From Megaustenia siamemsis (lineage: Eukaryota; Mollusca; Gastropoda; Stylommatophora; Ariophantidae), in contig JAVIAB010000024.1 in the NCBI GenBank assembly GCA_032433765.1, forward strand, positions 11,287,821 through 11,351,820: DNA of 64,000 bases, read 5' to 3'. A model generated the notes under the pieces. That model had not been told where the DNA came from and made no database searches. It saw only the letters and a list, made by a program, of their open reading frames with translations. The translations under genes were made by a program, and so were the position numbers. Positions 10,923 to 21,236 of the stretch are shown in pieces; the first letter of the stretch is position 1; each line of letters starts with the position of its first letter.

Positions 10923-11034
10923 CTATTCATGACATTTACTGATTGCTTTAGAGCCTGATAAAGTGGGAGATGATTTCCTGCTGTTTTTGACTATCTATCA
11001 TTATCGCTAGATGTTACGTGTTAGTGATGTAAAA

Positions 11035-11395
11035 GAAACAAGTCCTAATAGTAAGAAAACAGAAGTAATGGCCACATCGAAGAAAGAATCATCACCATCA
11101 TGTAGCATAAAATTAAAGAGGACAAATGAAACAAGTTAACGTTTCAAATACTTGGGTGCAATAATAATATTAGATGGAAGATGCACCACAGAAATAACAA
11201 GCAGAATAACTCAGACCAAAATAACATTTCAGAAACTGAAGTATCAATAATAGTGAAAAAGAGAGTTAATTGGCTCTATATAGCGCCATTCTGAAGTATG
11301 GAAGCGAACCATGGGCAGTAAACAAACATATGAAAAGACGGTTAGAGGCCACAGAGATGGGATTTCTCAGAAGAATCAATAGATTGTAGTTTGTT
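11035..11395 (+). pseudogene. LINE-B fragment (plus strand)
   Basis: Contains NSKKTEVMATSKKESSP-like sequence, then FKYLGAIIILDGRCTTEIT and, after frameshifts, a region matching SESWTV and KRRLEATEMGF of the 23.7 kb copy. It is a decayed piece between the RT core and the GHV tail. Several stops are present. Confidence 0.75.
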
Positions 11396-11849
11396 TCTCC
11401 GTCAACAACTCTCACAACTACGATTTCAATCTTGAATTTAACTAACATCAGAAATCATCATCTACATCACAGTGAAAACATCAAAGATGAAACATCAAAC
11501 ATTCTGTAAATATTTTACACTAACACCAGTTTGATTATCCCTTGTTGACTTTCATGTCTGTTTCAAATCTTACTACATACCTCTTGTGGTAAACCTTGTT
11601 CCTATAAAGCAAATAGTTCTTACAACATATGTACTTTCACAAACATCGTCACTGAATGTTTAAACATGTTCAGAGTGGCATTCATATCGATGTTTCATCA
11701 ATAATTAATCAACAATTCAGCCAATCATCAAATAGCATATACACAGGACGGCATTGATTTTTTTATTAAAAAATTTTTTTTTTTAAAGCCAACATAATTG
11801 TTTCCTGGAAATGTATTCTTTCAACTTATCTCAATTAGCGACATTCTTA
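11396..11849. other. Unassigned AT-rich DNA
   Basis: No recognisable gene or repeat apart from A/T runs near 11757-11785. Confidence 0.5.
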
Positions 11850-11927
11850 CTTCGATTTACCTGATTGTTCTACTTTCATTTACAGACTTGTTTTATTTTG
11901 ATTTACCGACTTGTTTTACCTTGAATT
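11850..11927. repeat. 23-bp array, left block
   Basis: Three to four diverged units of the type gatttaccgacttgtttta. They are the same sequence as the large array starting at 12888 and were separated from it by the LINE-B insertion at 11928-12887. Confidence 0.85.
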
Positions 11928-12887
11928 CATCATCATCAACTACCGGGCCTAGTAGCATAGGTGATCATGTCTCTCCACAACTTTCGATCTCGGCAGCTAT
12001 TTATCATTTCTGTTGTTGACCTTCTGCCAAACCATTATCTTAAGCTGTCTGTTATTTTTTTCTCTTTGCTTCCCTCTATCTCTTCGTCCCTCAATTGTTC
12101 CAGTTGTTACAATATATTCCAGTTGTTCTCTTCTCATTACATGGCCAAAAAATGATGATTGTCTCTTCCTAATATTGGAAATTAGCTCTCTTTTTGCTTT
12201 GACCTCTCTCAGAACCTCTTCATTACTCTTCTTAGCTGCCCATGGTATTCTCAACATTCTTCTGTAAAACCACATTTCTACAGACTCCAGTGATTTTCTT
12301 GTCTGTTGTCATATTGTCCATGATTCGCATCCATATGTTAAGACTGGCTCTACGTAACATTTAAGAACTATTTTTCTTGTTTCTATTGTCAAAAATGCAT
12401 TGCATAGTATTTTCCTCATTTTTTGGAAAGCTGCTTTTGCCTGAGTCATTCTGCATCTCACCTCTTTTGTACATCTTCCGTCTGAGGTTAACAAAGTTCC
12501 CAAATATTTAAATTCATTTACCTGTTTTAATATTGTTCCACTTGTCTTTATTTTACACTGAGGTGATGCCTTTTTCTTTGTTTTTACCATTACCTCTATC
12601 TTTTTGCTATTAAGGCTGAGTTCTTTATTTTTGCTTTCTTTCACTATAATGTCCAACATTTCTTGTAACTCATTTTCACTCTTAGCGATTAAAACTGTAT
12701 CATCAGCATACATTAGATTATTTATATTATGACCTCCAATTGTTATTCCAGGCATGCCCCTTATGGATCTTAAAATAATCTCACTATAAATATTAAACAA
12801 ATCTGGTGACAGAACACAACCTTATCTAACACCCTGTTTTATTTGTTGAAACATTCCCAATTGGTTTCCAGTTCTTATGGCCGCTGA
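11928..12887 (-). mobile_element. LINE-B copy inserted in the 23-bp array
   Basis: A 5'-truncated LINE-B on the minus strand with a short (GAT)n 3' tail at its left edge. It covers the RT core from just before motif B to the C-terminus. The right boundary lies before gccgctgac; the 23-bp array then resumes. Frames are broken: the segment 12309-12800 carries the RT palm and the segment 11997-12275 the GHV tail, with a shift and stops in between. There is array on both sides, so this element is younger than the array. Confidence 0.85.
12309..12800 (-). pseudogene. LINE-B RT palm fragment with intact YADD
   Basis: 163 codons starting FNIYSEIILRSIRGMPG, then NNLMYADDTVLIAKSENEL (motif C intact), SLNSKKIEVMVKTKK, FKYLGTLLTSDGRCTKE and YGCESWTI. 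It is the palm-to-thumb part of a non-LTR reverse transcriptase. It lacks motif A and the endonuclease, so it is a remnant. The apparent start Met is internal to the element. Confidence 0.85.
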
Positions 12888-13692
12888 CTTTTATTTACCG
12901 ACTTGTTTTACTTTAATTTACCGACTTCTTTTACCGTAATATACCGACTTGTTTTACCGTAATATACCGACTTGTTTTATCTTAATATACCTACTTGTTT
13001 TACCTTAATTTACCGACTTGTTTTACCGTAATATACCGACTTGTTTTATCTTAATATACCGACTTGTTTTACCGTAATATACCGACTTGTTTTACCGTAA
13101 TTTACCGACTTGTTTTACCGTAATATGCCGACTTGTTTTATCTTAATATACCGACTTGTTTTACCGTAATATACCGACTTGTTTTACCTTAATATACCGA
13201 CTTGTTTTACCGTAATATACCGACTTGTTTTACCTTAATTTACCGACTTGTTTTACCTTAATTTACCGACTTGCTTTACCTTAATTTACCGACTTGTTTT
13301 ACCTTAATTTACCGACTTGTTTTACCTTAATTTACCGACTTGTTTTACCTTAATTTACCGACTTGTTTTACCTTAATATACCGACTTGTTTTACCTTAAT
13401 ATACCGACTTGTTTTACCTTAATATACCGACTTGTTTTACCTTAATTTACCGACTTGTTTTACCTTAATTTACCGACTTGTTTTACCTTAATTTACCGAC
13501 TTGTTTTACCTTAATATACCGACTTGTTTTACCTTAATATACCGACTTGTTTTACCTTAATTTACCGACTTGTTTTACCTTAATTTACCGACTTGTTTTA
13601 CCTTAATTTACCGACTTGTTTTACCTTAATTTACCGACCTGTTTTACTTTAATTTACCAACTTGTTGATTAACCGACTTGTTTTACTTTGAT
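12888..13692. repeat. 23-bp minisatellite, about 35 units
   Basis: The unit is cgacttgttttaccttaatt plus tac, with variants accgtaatatac and atcttaatatac. Variants form runs: the first third is rich in ccgtaatatac, the rest in ccttaatttac. It is the continuation of the block at 11850 and is interrupted again by SINE-gamma at 13693. Confidence 0.95.
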
Positions 13693-13970
13693 CATGAGCC
13701 TCAGTGGCTGAGTGGTTAGTGTGCTTGCTTCCTTACCAGGTTTCGGGTTCGAACCCAACCAGTGGTGGAATTTTTTTTTAACGACAAGGATCCGGGGTTC
13801 ACCCAGCCTCTAACAATGGGTACCGGAGAATGTTCTGGGAAGTTAAGACGGTGATTAAGCGTGATACCGACCACATTAGCCAAATATATCCCGTGGTTAT
13901 AGAAAAATATGGTCACTAGCACCATATTCCCCATACTCCTAGCAAGGCGTAGAGAGAATCTTTAATTTAC
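13693..13970 (+). mobile_element. SINE-gamma inserted in the 23-bp array
   Basis: The head reads gcctcagtggctgagtggtt (box A) and gggttcgaacccaaccag (box B), like a tRNA. The body shares ggtaccgg, gataccgaccacatt and ggtcactagcaccatattcc with SINE-alpha, so the two families have related bodies and different heads. It is flanked by tttactttgat at 13682-13692 and 13971-13981. Because these words also belong to the array, the TSD is suggestive only. Confidence 0.85.
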
Positions 13971-14015
13971 TTTACTTTGATTTTCCAACTTGATTTACCG
14001 ACTTCTTTTGACCTC
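13971..14015. repeat. 23-bp array, right block
   Basis: Two diverged units (tttactttgattttccaact, then gatttaccgacttc) resume directly after SINE-gamma. They show that the SINE entered the array. Confidence 0.75.
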
Positions 14016-14274
14016 TAATTAAAAAGACAATGTTTTTTTGTTTTCCTCATCGAATATTCCTCACAAGCGTTTGATTACATTTCCATATTTTTGTTTTATT
14101 TGAGTCTTTAATATCTGCAATTAATAATAATGAATGAACTAATTCACAAGAAGGGAAAGCTGACTCATAATGCAAATGTTATCATTTGCTATTCTAGAAG
14201 GAAATAACTCTAGAGACAAAACGGACACTCTACAACAGAATCCCCTCCCAACGTTGTGCTATCATTGTATGTAA

Positions 14275-14648
14275 AGGTAAATGTAAAGTACGAGACTTGA
14301 ACCGGCGAGACTTGAACCGACGAGACTTGAACCGGCGAGACTTGAACCGGCGTCTTAGCACGCGAGTTTCCACCTATATGTGCTTGGTCGCCTCTCCAGA
14401 AATGTTCGGAGATTTCTGTAGAGTGTCGCCTCAAGCATCGAAACTCAGATGCGAAGCGACATTTCTCACCTTCCCAAGGTAATACCCTGGTACCCATTTC
14501 TGCCAACGGCTGGGTCGACCGTGGGGGTATTTTTTTTTTCCAACCACGAGTACAATTCACACTGCTCCCAGCGGGAATCGAACACAGGTTGTCCGAACGT
14601 CGGTAGTTCAGTCGGGTGGTTTTCCCAACTCGGCTACCGAGGCCCCCT
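14275..14648 (-). mobile_element. SINE-delta with internal 15-bp expansion
   Basis: Minus-strand copy. The head at the right end reads ggtagccgagttgggaaaac (box A) and gtgttcgattcccgctggg (box B), resembling a class II tRNA (Leu or Ser type) with a long variable arm. The body holds gtcgacccagcc, gaaatgggtacc, tttcgatgcttgaggcgaca and cgtgctaagacgccggttca. At its 3' side the word gagacttgaaccggc occurs four times in tandem (about 14291-14350), where the copy at 27.06 kb has it once. Other copies: 27062 and 46285. Confidence 0.85.
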
Positions 14649-14734
14649 AAAAGTCTATGTATCCTAGACTCAAGAACAATAAAAAAAATAACAACTACTT
14701 AGATGAAATGTGTTAGACGAAAAAAACCACCTTA

Positions 14735-14955
14735 GTTATAAGATAAAAAAGAAGAACAACAAAGAAAGTTAGGAATAATTCCCATCATAGAATACATAAA
14801 GAATGAACAGATGAAATGGTTTCGTCAAGTGAAAAACATTAGCAAACATAACAGCAAAGGAGAACAGAAGAGGAAAAGATTACAAATTATATCTCTCCAC
14901 GACACTGAAATGCTGATGAGGAGGAAAGGAAGAACAAGAAAAGCACAGTGACCCA
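14735..14955 (+). pseudogene. LINE-H C-terminal fragment
   Basis: Reads IIPIIEYIKNEQMKWFRQVK on the plus strand, followed by a basic stretch. The minus-strand copy at the right end of the window has CQEYIEQQQLKWFGHLVRM at the same place. It is the GHV-type tail of an RTE-like ORF, strongly decayed (GH is replaced by RQ). Confidence 0.6.
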
Positions 14956-14959
14956 TTTT

Positions 14960-15365
14960 TATCTTGTCAGAATGAATATATTTTCACTTTATTTAACAAT
15001 GTCAAGAAATAAATAATGGACAACATTAGCTGGATCGTGTTCCTGTGTTAAGCTTCGTTTGGACTTCCCAATTCATTGGCTACATCGATTTGTACAGTGA
15101 TTGACTAGCACATAATGTACGTCAGACCAGAGACATGCAACTAATGAAAATTGCGAGAAGCAAAATGGCGACAGAAACAATAATTATGTGCGTTTTATAC
15201 CGAGATTTAAATTAAACAAATTGGTCCTGACCTCTCAGAGCTTTTGATCGCACGAGTGGAGGGAAGAAGCATGTTGCTAGGGCAACACCTTGTTTCTTAT
15301 TGTTCTTCTATTCAAGCTCGCGCCCTGGACTCCGATTATCAACCCCCGCTCTCTGGTGGGTCTGT
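14960..15365. other. Unassigned spacer
   Basis: No gene, repeat family or long frame recognised. Confidence 0.5.
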
Positions 15366-15905
15366 CCGTTCACGGAACAGATTTCTGGATAAACAATGAG
15401 AAGAAATCTTGTAAACCCTGAGGGAAACGACTGGTAAACCCTGAGGAAAAATCTGGTAAGCTCTGATGAAAAAACCGGTAAACGGTGAGGAAAAAATCAG
15501 GTAAACTCTGATGACAAAACCGGTAAACACTATGGAAAAATCTGGGAAACTCTGAGAAAAAATCCGGTAAATCCAGAGGAAGAATCAGATAAACCCAGAA
15601 GAAAAATCTGGTAAACCCTGAGGAAAAATCCGGTAAACCGAGAGGAAGAATCAGATAAACCCAGAAGAAAAATTCGGTAAACCCAGAGGAAGAATCCGGT
15701 AAACCCTGAGGAAAAATCCGGTAAACCCAGAGGAAAAATCCGGTAAACCCAGAGGAAAAATCCGGTAAATCCTGAGGAAAAATCCGGTAAACCCAGAGGA
15801 AAAATCTGATAAACCCAGAGGAAGAATCCGACAAACCCAGAGGAAGAATCCGATAAACCCTGAGGAAGAATCCGACAAACCCTGAGGAAGAATCCGATAA
15901 ACCCT
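15366..15905. repeat. 22-bp minisatellite
   Basis: About 24 units of the type ggtaaacccagaggaaaaat plus cc (period 22, for example 15721 to 15743). Three units make 66 bases, so all minus-strand frames read a 22-residue repeat (GFTGFFLWVYRIF and similar). The long minus-strand frames of 99-179 codons are artefacts of this. The right boundary merges with LINE-I sequence at ataaaccctg. Confidence 0.95.
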
Positions 15906-16078
15906 GCAACTTGGGAAAAGATAACTGCAGACTGCAATCTTTGCAAACACACTCTAAAGCTCCAACTCAAACAAGTAGCGGGCAGATTCATAGAAAAACA
16001 GAATACACGTCCAAAGAAAGAAAAAGTAACATATCCTAGGGGCGCTGCAAGATTTATGGTAGACTATAATTGACGGCG
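15893..16078 (+). pseudogene. LINE-I C-terminal fragment
   Basis: Plus-strand frame reads INPATWEKITADCNLCKHTL, KLQLKQVAGRFIEKQ and RPKKEK, then runs out at ctataattgacggcggaatc. The minus-strand copy at 52.43-52.84 kb has the same order (AAP, SDSNLWKHTLKLQLKQGTDRF). This is the C-terminal end of an RTE-like ORF of the INP-W type. A 22-bp array adjoins its left end and a large array its right end. Confidence 0.7.
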
Positions 16079-18243
16079 GAATCTATTACTACTACTATGA
16101 CTGGCGAAAGCTACTACTACCACTATGACTGACGGAAGCTACTACTACTACGACTGGCGGAAGCTACTACTACTACGACTGACGGAAGCTACTACTACTA
16201 CTATGACTGAAGGAAGCTACTACTACTACTATGACTGACGAAAGCTACTACTACCACTATGACTGGCGGAAGCTTCTACTACTACGACTGACGGAAGCTA
16301 CTACTACTACTATGACTGGCGAAAGCTACTACTACCACTATGACTGGCGGAAGCTACTACTACTACTATGACTGACGGAAGCTACTACTACTACTATGAC
16401 TGACGGAAGCTACTACTACTACTGTACTATGTCTGACGGAGGCTACTACTACTACTATAATGACTCACGGAGGCTTCTACTACTACTATGATGACTGACA
16501 GAGGCTACAACTACTACTATGACTGATGGCGGCTACTACTACTACTATGACTGACGGAGGCTACTACTATGACTGATGGCGGCTACTACTATCTATCTAT
16601 CTATTGTCCTTTCGAGCCGAAGACGGCACATAGGGCAGAGCCACAATCTCAAAATCAGAAACCTTGCGTGCCAAAGCGGCACATATTGCAGAGATCACTG
16701 CTCTAAAATATATGGCGCTGTTTCCATAACAATACTTTTTACAATGACAGCTTGTCAAGCCATCGATCAACCTCCTTAGTCGCCTCATACGACATGCCTG
16801 GAAGGTCACAGTGTCACTATTCTTTACTTCCCTCATAATGAGGCCCCGGTAACACACGGGGGCTACTACTACTACTATACTTACTGATGGAGGCTATTAC
16901 TACTACTACTATAATGACTGACGGAGGCTACTACTTCTGCCATGACTGACGGAGGCTACTACTACCACTATGCCTGACGGAGGCTACTACTACTACTATG
17001 ACTGACGAAGGCTACTACTTCTGCCATGACTAACGGAGGCTACTAATATAATGACTGACGGGGGCTACTACTACTACTATGACTGAAGGAAGCTACTACT
17101 ACTATGATTGACGGAGGCTACTACTACTATAATGACTGACGGAGGCTACTATTGCTACCTTGACTGACGGAGGCTACTATTACTACCTTGACTGACGGAG
17201 GCTACTACTACTACTACTATGTCTGACGGAGGCTACTGCTACTACTATAATGACTCACGGAGGCTACTACTACTAGTATGACTGACGGAGGCTACAACTA
17301 CTACTATGACTGATGGCGGCTACTACTACTACTATGACTGATGGCGGCTACTACTACTACTATACTGACTGACGGAGGCTACTACTACTACTATAATGAC
17401 TGACGGAGGCTACTACTTCTACTATATTGACTGACGGAGGCTACTACTTCTGCCATGACTGACGGAGGCTACTACTACTACTATGACTGACGGAGGCTAC
17501 TACTACTACTAATATAATGACTGACCGAGGCTAATACTACTACTATAATGACTGACGGAGGCTACTACTACTACTATATTGACTGACGGAGGCTACTACT
17601 TCTGCCATGACTGACGGAGGCTACTACAACTACTATGACTGACGGAGGCTACTACTACTACTATGACTGACGGAGGCTACTACTACTACTATGACTGACC
17701 GAGGCTACTACTACTACTATGACTGATGGCGGCTACTACTACTACTATACTGACTGACGGAGGCTACTACTACTACTATAATGACTGACGGAGGCTACTA
17801 CTACTACTATATTGACTGACGGAGGCTACTACTTCTGCCATGACTGACGGAGGCTACTACTACTACTAATATAATGACTGACCGAGGCTAATACTACTAC
17901 AGTACTACTACTATAATGACTGACGGAGGCTATTACTACTACTATAATGACTGACGGAGGCTACTACTATTACTATGACTGACGGAGGCTACTACTACTA
18001 CTATGACTGACCGAGGCTACTACTATGACTGATGGCGGCTACTACCACTACTACTATGACTAATGGAGTCTACTACTACTATGACTAATGGAGTCTACTA
18101 CTACTATGACTGATGGCGGCTACTACTACTACTACTATGACTAATGGAGTCTACTACTACTATGACTAATGGAGTCTACTACTACTATGACTGATGGCGG
18201 CTACTACTACTACTACTATGACTAATGGAGGCTACTACTATAC
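16079..18243. repeat. Large (CTACTA)-type minisatellite, about 28-33 bp units
   Basis: Units of the form ctactactactatgactgac followed by ggaag or ggagg, with variable numbers of cta triplets and some inserted taat or tt. About 65 units in 2.1 kb. A 269-bp beta element is inserted at 16592-16860. The founder sequence seems to be the 3' end of the adjoining LINE-I: the copy at 52.4 kb ends, in sense, with ctatgacagacggaaactat and tactactatg. Confidence 0.95.
16592..16860 (-). mobile_element. Beta retroposon, full copy with exact TSD
   Basis: 269 bases on the minus strand. It starts (right end) with cccgtgtgttaccggggcct and ends (left end) with a (GATA)n tail. It is flanked by perfect 11-bp duplications ggctactacta at 16581-16591 and 16861-16871. 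Conserved inner words include catgcctggaaggtcacagt (plus strand) and gccgaagacggcacataggg. I could not find a convincing tRNA head. The central block around cgtatgaggcgactaaggag may be a conserved SINE core domain; this is inference. Confidence 0.9.
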
Positions 18244-18309
18244 AAAGATGAATATATTTATTGTGTAACCGTCAAAATGGTTTTACCATCCATAGATTGG
18301 GAATACATT

Positions 18310-18600
18310 GTTAATGGACATGCTTAATTTCATTTGGCCGTAAGAATTGTCGATCCATCCAGTGCTATTAGACGGCACATTGGGCTCGTAGAGTCTCCCG
18401 TCAATATCCTCTATTCTGGACGAAATATTGGATTATAGAGTGAGTTTATGCATGCTAACATTGCCTCTTTAATTGAGTTTTTTTCAGTGTTTCTCGAAAT
18501 CGCCCTCTTTTCCTTTGATTTGATGTTTCCCATCTGAGAGCCTGGTTAGTAATTCTCAGATCTCTTCTTATAATTAAATGTCCGACTTGTATCCATCTTT
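18310..18600 (-). pseudogene. LINE-J C-terminal fragment
   Basis: Minus strand reads WIQVGHLIIRRDLRITNQAL, RWETSNQRKRGRFRETLKKT and later LRAQCAV. This matches the general pattern R-W-I-G-H-x-L-R-R, ALRWNPQGKRKRGRPRETW and ALCA seen at the end of many RTE-like ORFs. It is decayed, with stops. Confidence 0.65.
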
Positions 18601-19024
18601 CTTTCTTCCTAGTAGACGAGATAAATGTAATAATTAACCCACACCTTTTATTTCCATTTTGAGTCTGAGTGATGAATGTTCATTCATTTCCCTCTCTGGC
18701 AGAAGACGGCGAGTAGTACGGAAGTAGCAAGCCGCCATGATTGATTGATTCGTTGCTTTTTCTTGTAGACTTGGTTGTTTCTTAATCCCATGATTGAGGT
18801 AATTATTGCAACATTACAATATTTCATCGCAACTTTGGAACGTTGCAACATTCAATCTCTAAGTCTTACTTCTTACCACTGCATCTCTGTCTGCCAGCTG
18901 AAACAATAGAAAACGTCGACGATGTAGTAAGGGACATGAAAACAAAAAAAAAATCTGTTCTGAAATTCAAACACACCTAATTATATACCTGGACTCTGCA
19001 GGAGTAAATGACGTCACGTGAGTA
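18601..19024. other. Unassigned spacer
   Basis: No recognised element. A short tgattgattgattcgttg stretch near 18738 and an A9 run near 18940 are the only visible features. Confidence 0.5.
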
Positions 19025-19506
19025 GACAATAGGACATCAGGCAAGAAAATCACTGGGTGTTGTAGAAATGTGGTGTTATAGAAGAATGTTGAGAATACTA
19101 TGGACGGCTAAGTAGAGTAATGAAAATGTTCTGAAAGAGGTCAAATAAAAAAGAGAGATCTAATAAGTAGGGTCGTTATAAAGTCGTTAACTAGTTCACA
19201 ACGAGACTTTTTTTATGTTATATTAGCCTTTTACTGTGAGTGAATAAAACAATACTTCAGTCTCGTGTAGGTACTCCATTGTTTTATTCACTCGTAGTAA
19301 AAGGCTAATATAACACCAAAAAAGTCTCGTTGTGAACTAGTTAACGACTATATAACGATCCTACTTATTAGATTTCTCTTTTTGCTTTGACCTCTTTCAG
19401 AACATTTTTATTACTCTACTTAGCTGTCCATAGTATTCTCAACATTCTTCTGTAACACCACATTTCTACAACATCCAATGATTTTCTTGCCTGATGTCCT
19501 ATTGTC
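19025..19506. repeat. Palindrome with 229-bp arms
   Basis: Left arm 19025-19253 and right arm 19278-19506 are inverted copies around a 24-base spacer. For example gacaataggacatcaggcaa starts the left arm and ttgcctgatgtcctattgtc ends the right arm; gtgaataaaacaat and attgttttattcac meet at the centre. The outer 140 bases of each arm are LINE-B sequence; the inner 90 bases are not. Mismatches are few, so the inversion is recent or maintained. The transcript would form a long hairpin. Confidence 0.9.
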
Positions 19507-20115
19507 CATGATTCACATCCATATGTTAAGACTGGCTCTACATAACGTTAAAGAACTCTTTTCCTTGTTTCGATTGTCAAAAAAGAATTACATAGTATCT
19601 TCCTCATTTTTTTGGAAAGCTGCGTTTGCCTGAGCCATTCTGCATCTCGGGAGCCGCGATAGCTCAGTGGTTAGTGAATTGGACTATAAAGGACAAGAGG
19701 TAGGGTTCGATCCCAACCGACGGGGCCTTTTCGCCCAGCCTTTAATGGGTACCGGATTTTTTTCTGTTAATGTAAAGCGGCACGGGCGTAATACCGGCAA
19801 CATTACCCCAAAAATCATGTGAAGCAGGTCTGTAAAATGTATTGTCACTAACACCATATTCCCTATGCTACACTTGCGTTGCGTGACAGGGGTACTTTAC
19901 TTTTTTTTTAAATTCTGCATCTCACCTCTGTTGTACACCTACCGTCAGAGGTAAACATTGTTCCCAATTATTTAAATTAATTTACCTGTTTTAATATTGT
20001 TCCACTCGACTTTATTGTACAATGCGGTGGTGACTTTTTCTTTTTTGTTACCATTACTTCTGTCTATTGCTATTAAGCCTGAGTCCTTTATTTTTGCTTT
20101 TAGAATCGTATATAT
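19350..20115 (-). pseudogene. LINE-B fragment, interrupted by SINE-alpha
   Basis: Minus-strand LINE-B from the KSNEEVL-like region through a SESWTI-like block to KKKVTTAL-type sequence upstream. It is continuous except for SINE-alpha at 19648-19911: the words gccattctgcatct and cacctctgttgtacac join across the insertion. Its right part contains the region equivalent to SLNSKKTEV. Many stops. Confidence 0.8.
19648..19911 (+). mobile_element. SINE-alpha, full copy with exact TSD
   Basis: 264 bases. Head: gggagccgcgatagctcagt with box A and agggttcgatcccaaccgac with box B. Body: aatgggtaccggattttttt, agcggcacgggcgtaatacc and ggtctgtaaaatgtattgtc. 3' end: gcgtgacaggggtactttac and a T9 run. Perfect 11-bp TSD attctgcatct at 19637-19647 and 19912-19922. 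The target is LINE-B, so this copy is younger than that LINE. Confidence 0.95.
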
Positions 20116-20138
20116 AAAATCTTATTTTACATACACAA

Positions 20139-20300
20139 TGAAATTAAATAAATAGCCCCGTCACGCCAAGTGGCGTATAAATATAGTGTTAGTGACCATA
20201 ATTTTCACAGATCTTCGCCACATGATTTTTAAGGTAATGTGGTCTGTATTACGCCCGTGCCGCTTTACTTTTCCAGAAATAATCCAGTTCCCATCCAAGG
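20139..20300 (-). mobile_element. SINE-alpha, 5'-truncated copy
   Basis: Minus strand. The 3' part of SINE-alpha is present (gccccgtcacgccaagtggc, gtgttagtgaccata, ggtctgtattacgcccgtgc, ccagttcccatccaagg), but the tRNA head is absent. The right boundary is near 20300. Confidence 0.85.
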
Positions 20301-20547
20301 CACATACACAATAGTGGCGATATACAGTCAAGCAAGTTGTAGAAACAGAAAAAAACAAAACAACAATTACGTAAAGGTCGACTTCGTTTCTCTGAAAGAG
20401 AAAATATAAAACTGTCATTTAGACGCAAATATTTGTAAAAAGTTGAATTCTATATTTTAATTGTCATTTTAAATCTCTACTGAGGTAACTGAAACTAATT
20501 TTGGTTTAATTCATGGTTCTTATAGTCTTGACGAGTTTTTTTTTAAA

Positions 20548-20762
20548 TGTTTCTCGCTGTCAGGTCGAGTTTTCTTGGTTCAATGTTTTTCGTATTAGGT
20601 CGAGTTTTCTTTGTTTAATGTTTCTCATTGTCAGGTCGAGATTTCTTTGTTTAATATTTCTCGTTGTCAGGTCGAGATTTCTTCGTTTAATGTTTCTGGT
20701 TGTCAGGTCGAGTAGTCTTTATGTAATGTTTCTTATTGTCATTTCGAATTTTCCTACGATTC
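20548..20762. repeat. 36-bp minisatellite, about 6 units
   Basis: The unit is tttctcgttgtcaggtcgag followed by atttctttgtttaatg. Thirty-six bases is 12 codons, so the frame MFLIVRSRFLCL repeats; I do not regard it as a gene. Confidence 0.9.
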
Positions 20763-21236
20763 TATAGCGCTCCTGGCTCATTGACCAGATTGTATGTGGC
20801 CTAGTTAGTGTTTCTGGTCTGAGTGAGCAAGAAAATACAAAGACTAGAAGAGGAACTGGACTCTGCCAGAGAACTAGCTGAAACATCACACAGCAGAGAG
20901 AGCAACATTGCCTACAGAGCAGCCTCGGCCAAATACAGACGTGAGGTCATGAGATCACCAAGACAGAGCTGATTAGACAAAACAGAGAGTCTTAATCTAG
21001 ACAAAAACAGTCACAAATTATGGAAACTTGCGAAAGCTCTGAGCAATGAAAACAACTACCGACCTTAATAACATTAGCACACAATCTGAATATCCTCACA
21101 GGCAAAAGGATAGGAAATCTACTGATAGAAACTAACAAAAACACTAGTAGAATAAACATTCCTAAAGAAAAACAAAGCTGCAAGTCAGGAAAACCAATAT
21201 GTAAAACACACGCCTCTAGCATCAGAAAAGCATCAG

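Noticed and set aside
13700..13770. Possible genuine tRNA gene at the SINE-gamma head
   Set aside because: Boxes A and B are good, but the acceptor stem does not close and the sequence continues into a SINE body.
14913..14935. Possible hammerhead core ctgatgaggaggaaagg
   Set aside because: Contains CTGATGA and GGAAA by chance, but no stem II can form between them and it lies in LINE-H coding sequence.
15370..15991. Minus-strand frames of 99-179 codons with Phe/Gly-rich repeats
   Set aside because: Product of a 22-bp minisatellite. Three units make a 66-base frame cycle, so all three minus frames stay open.
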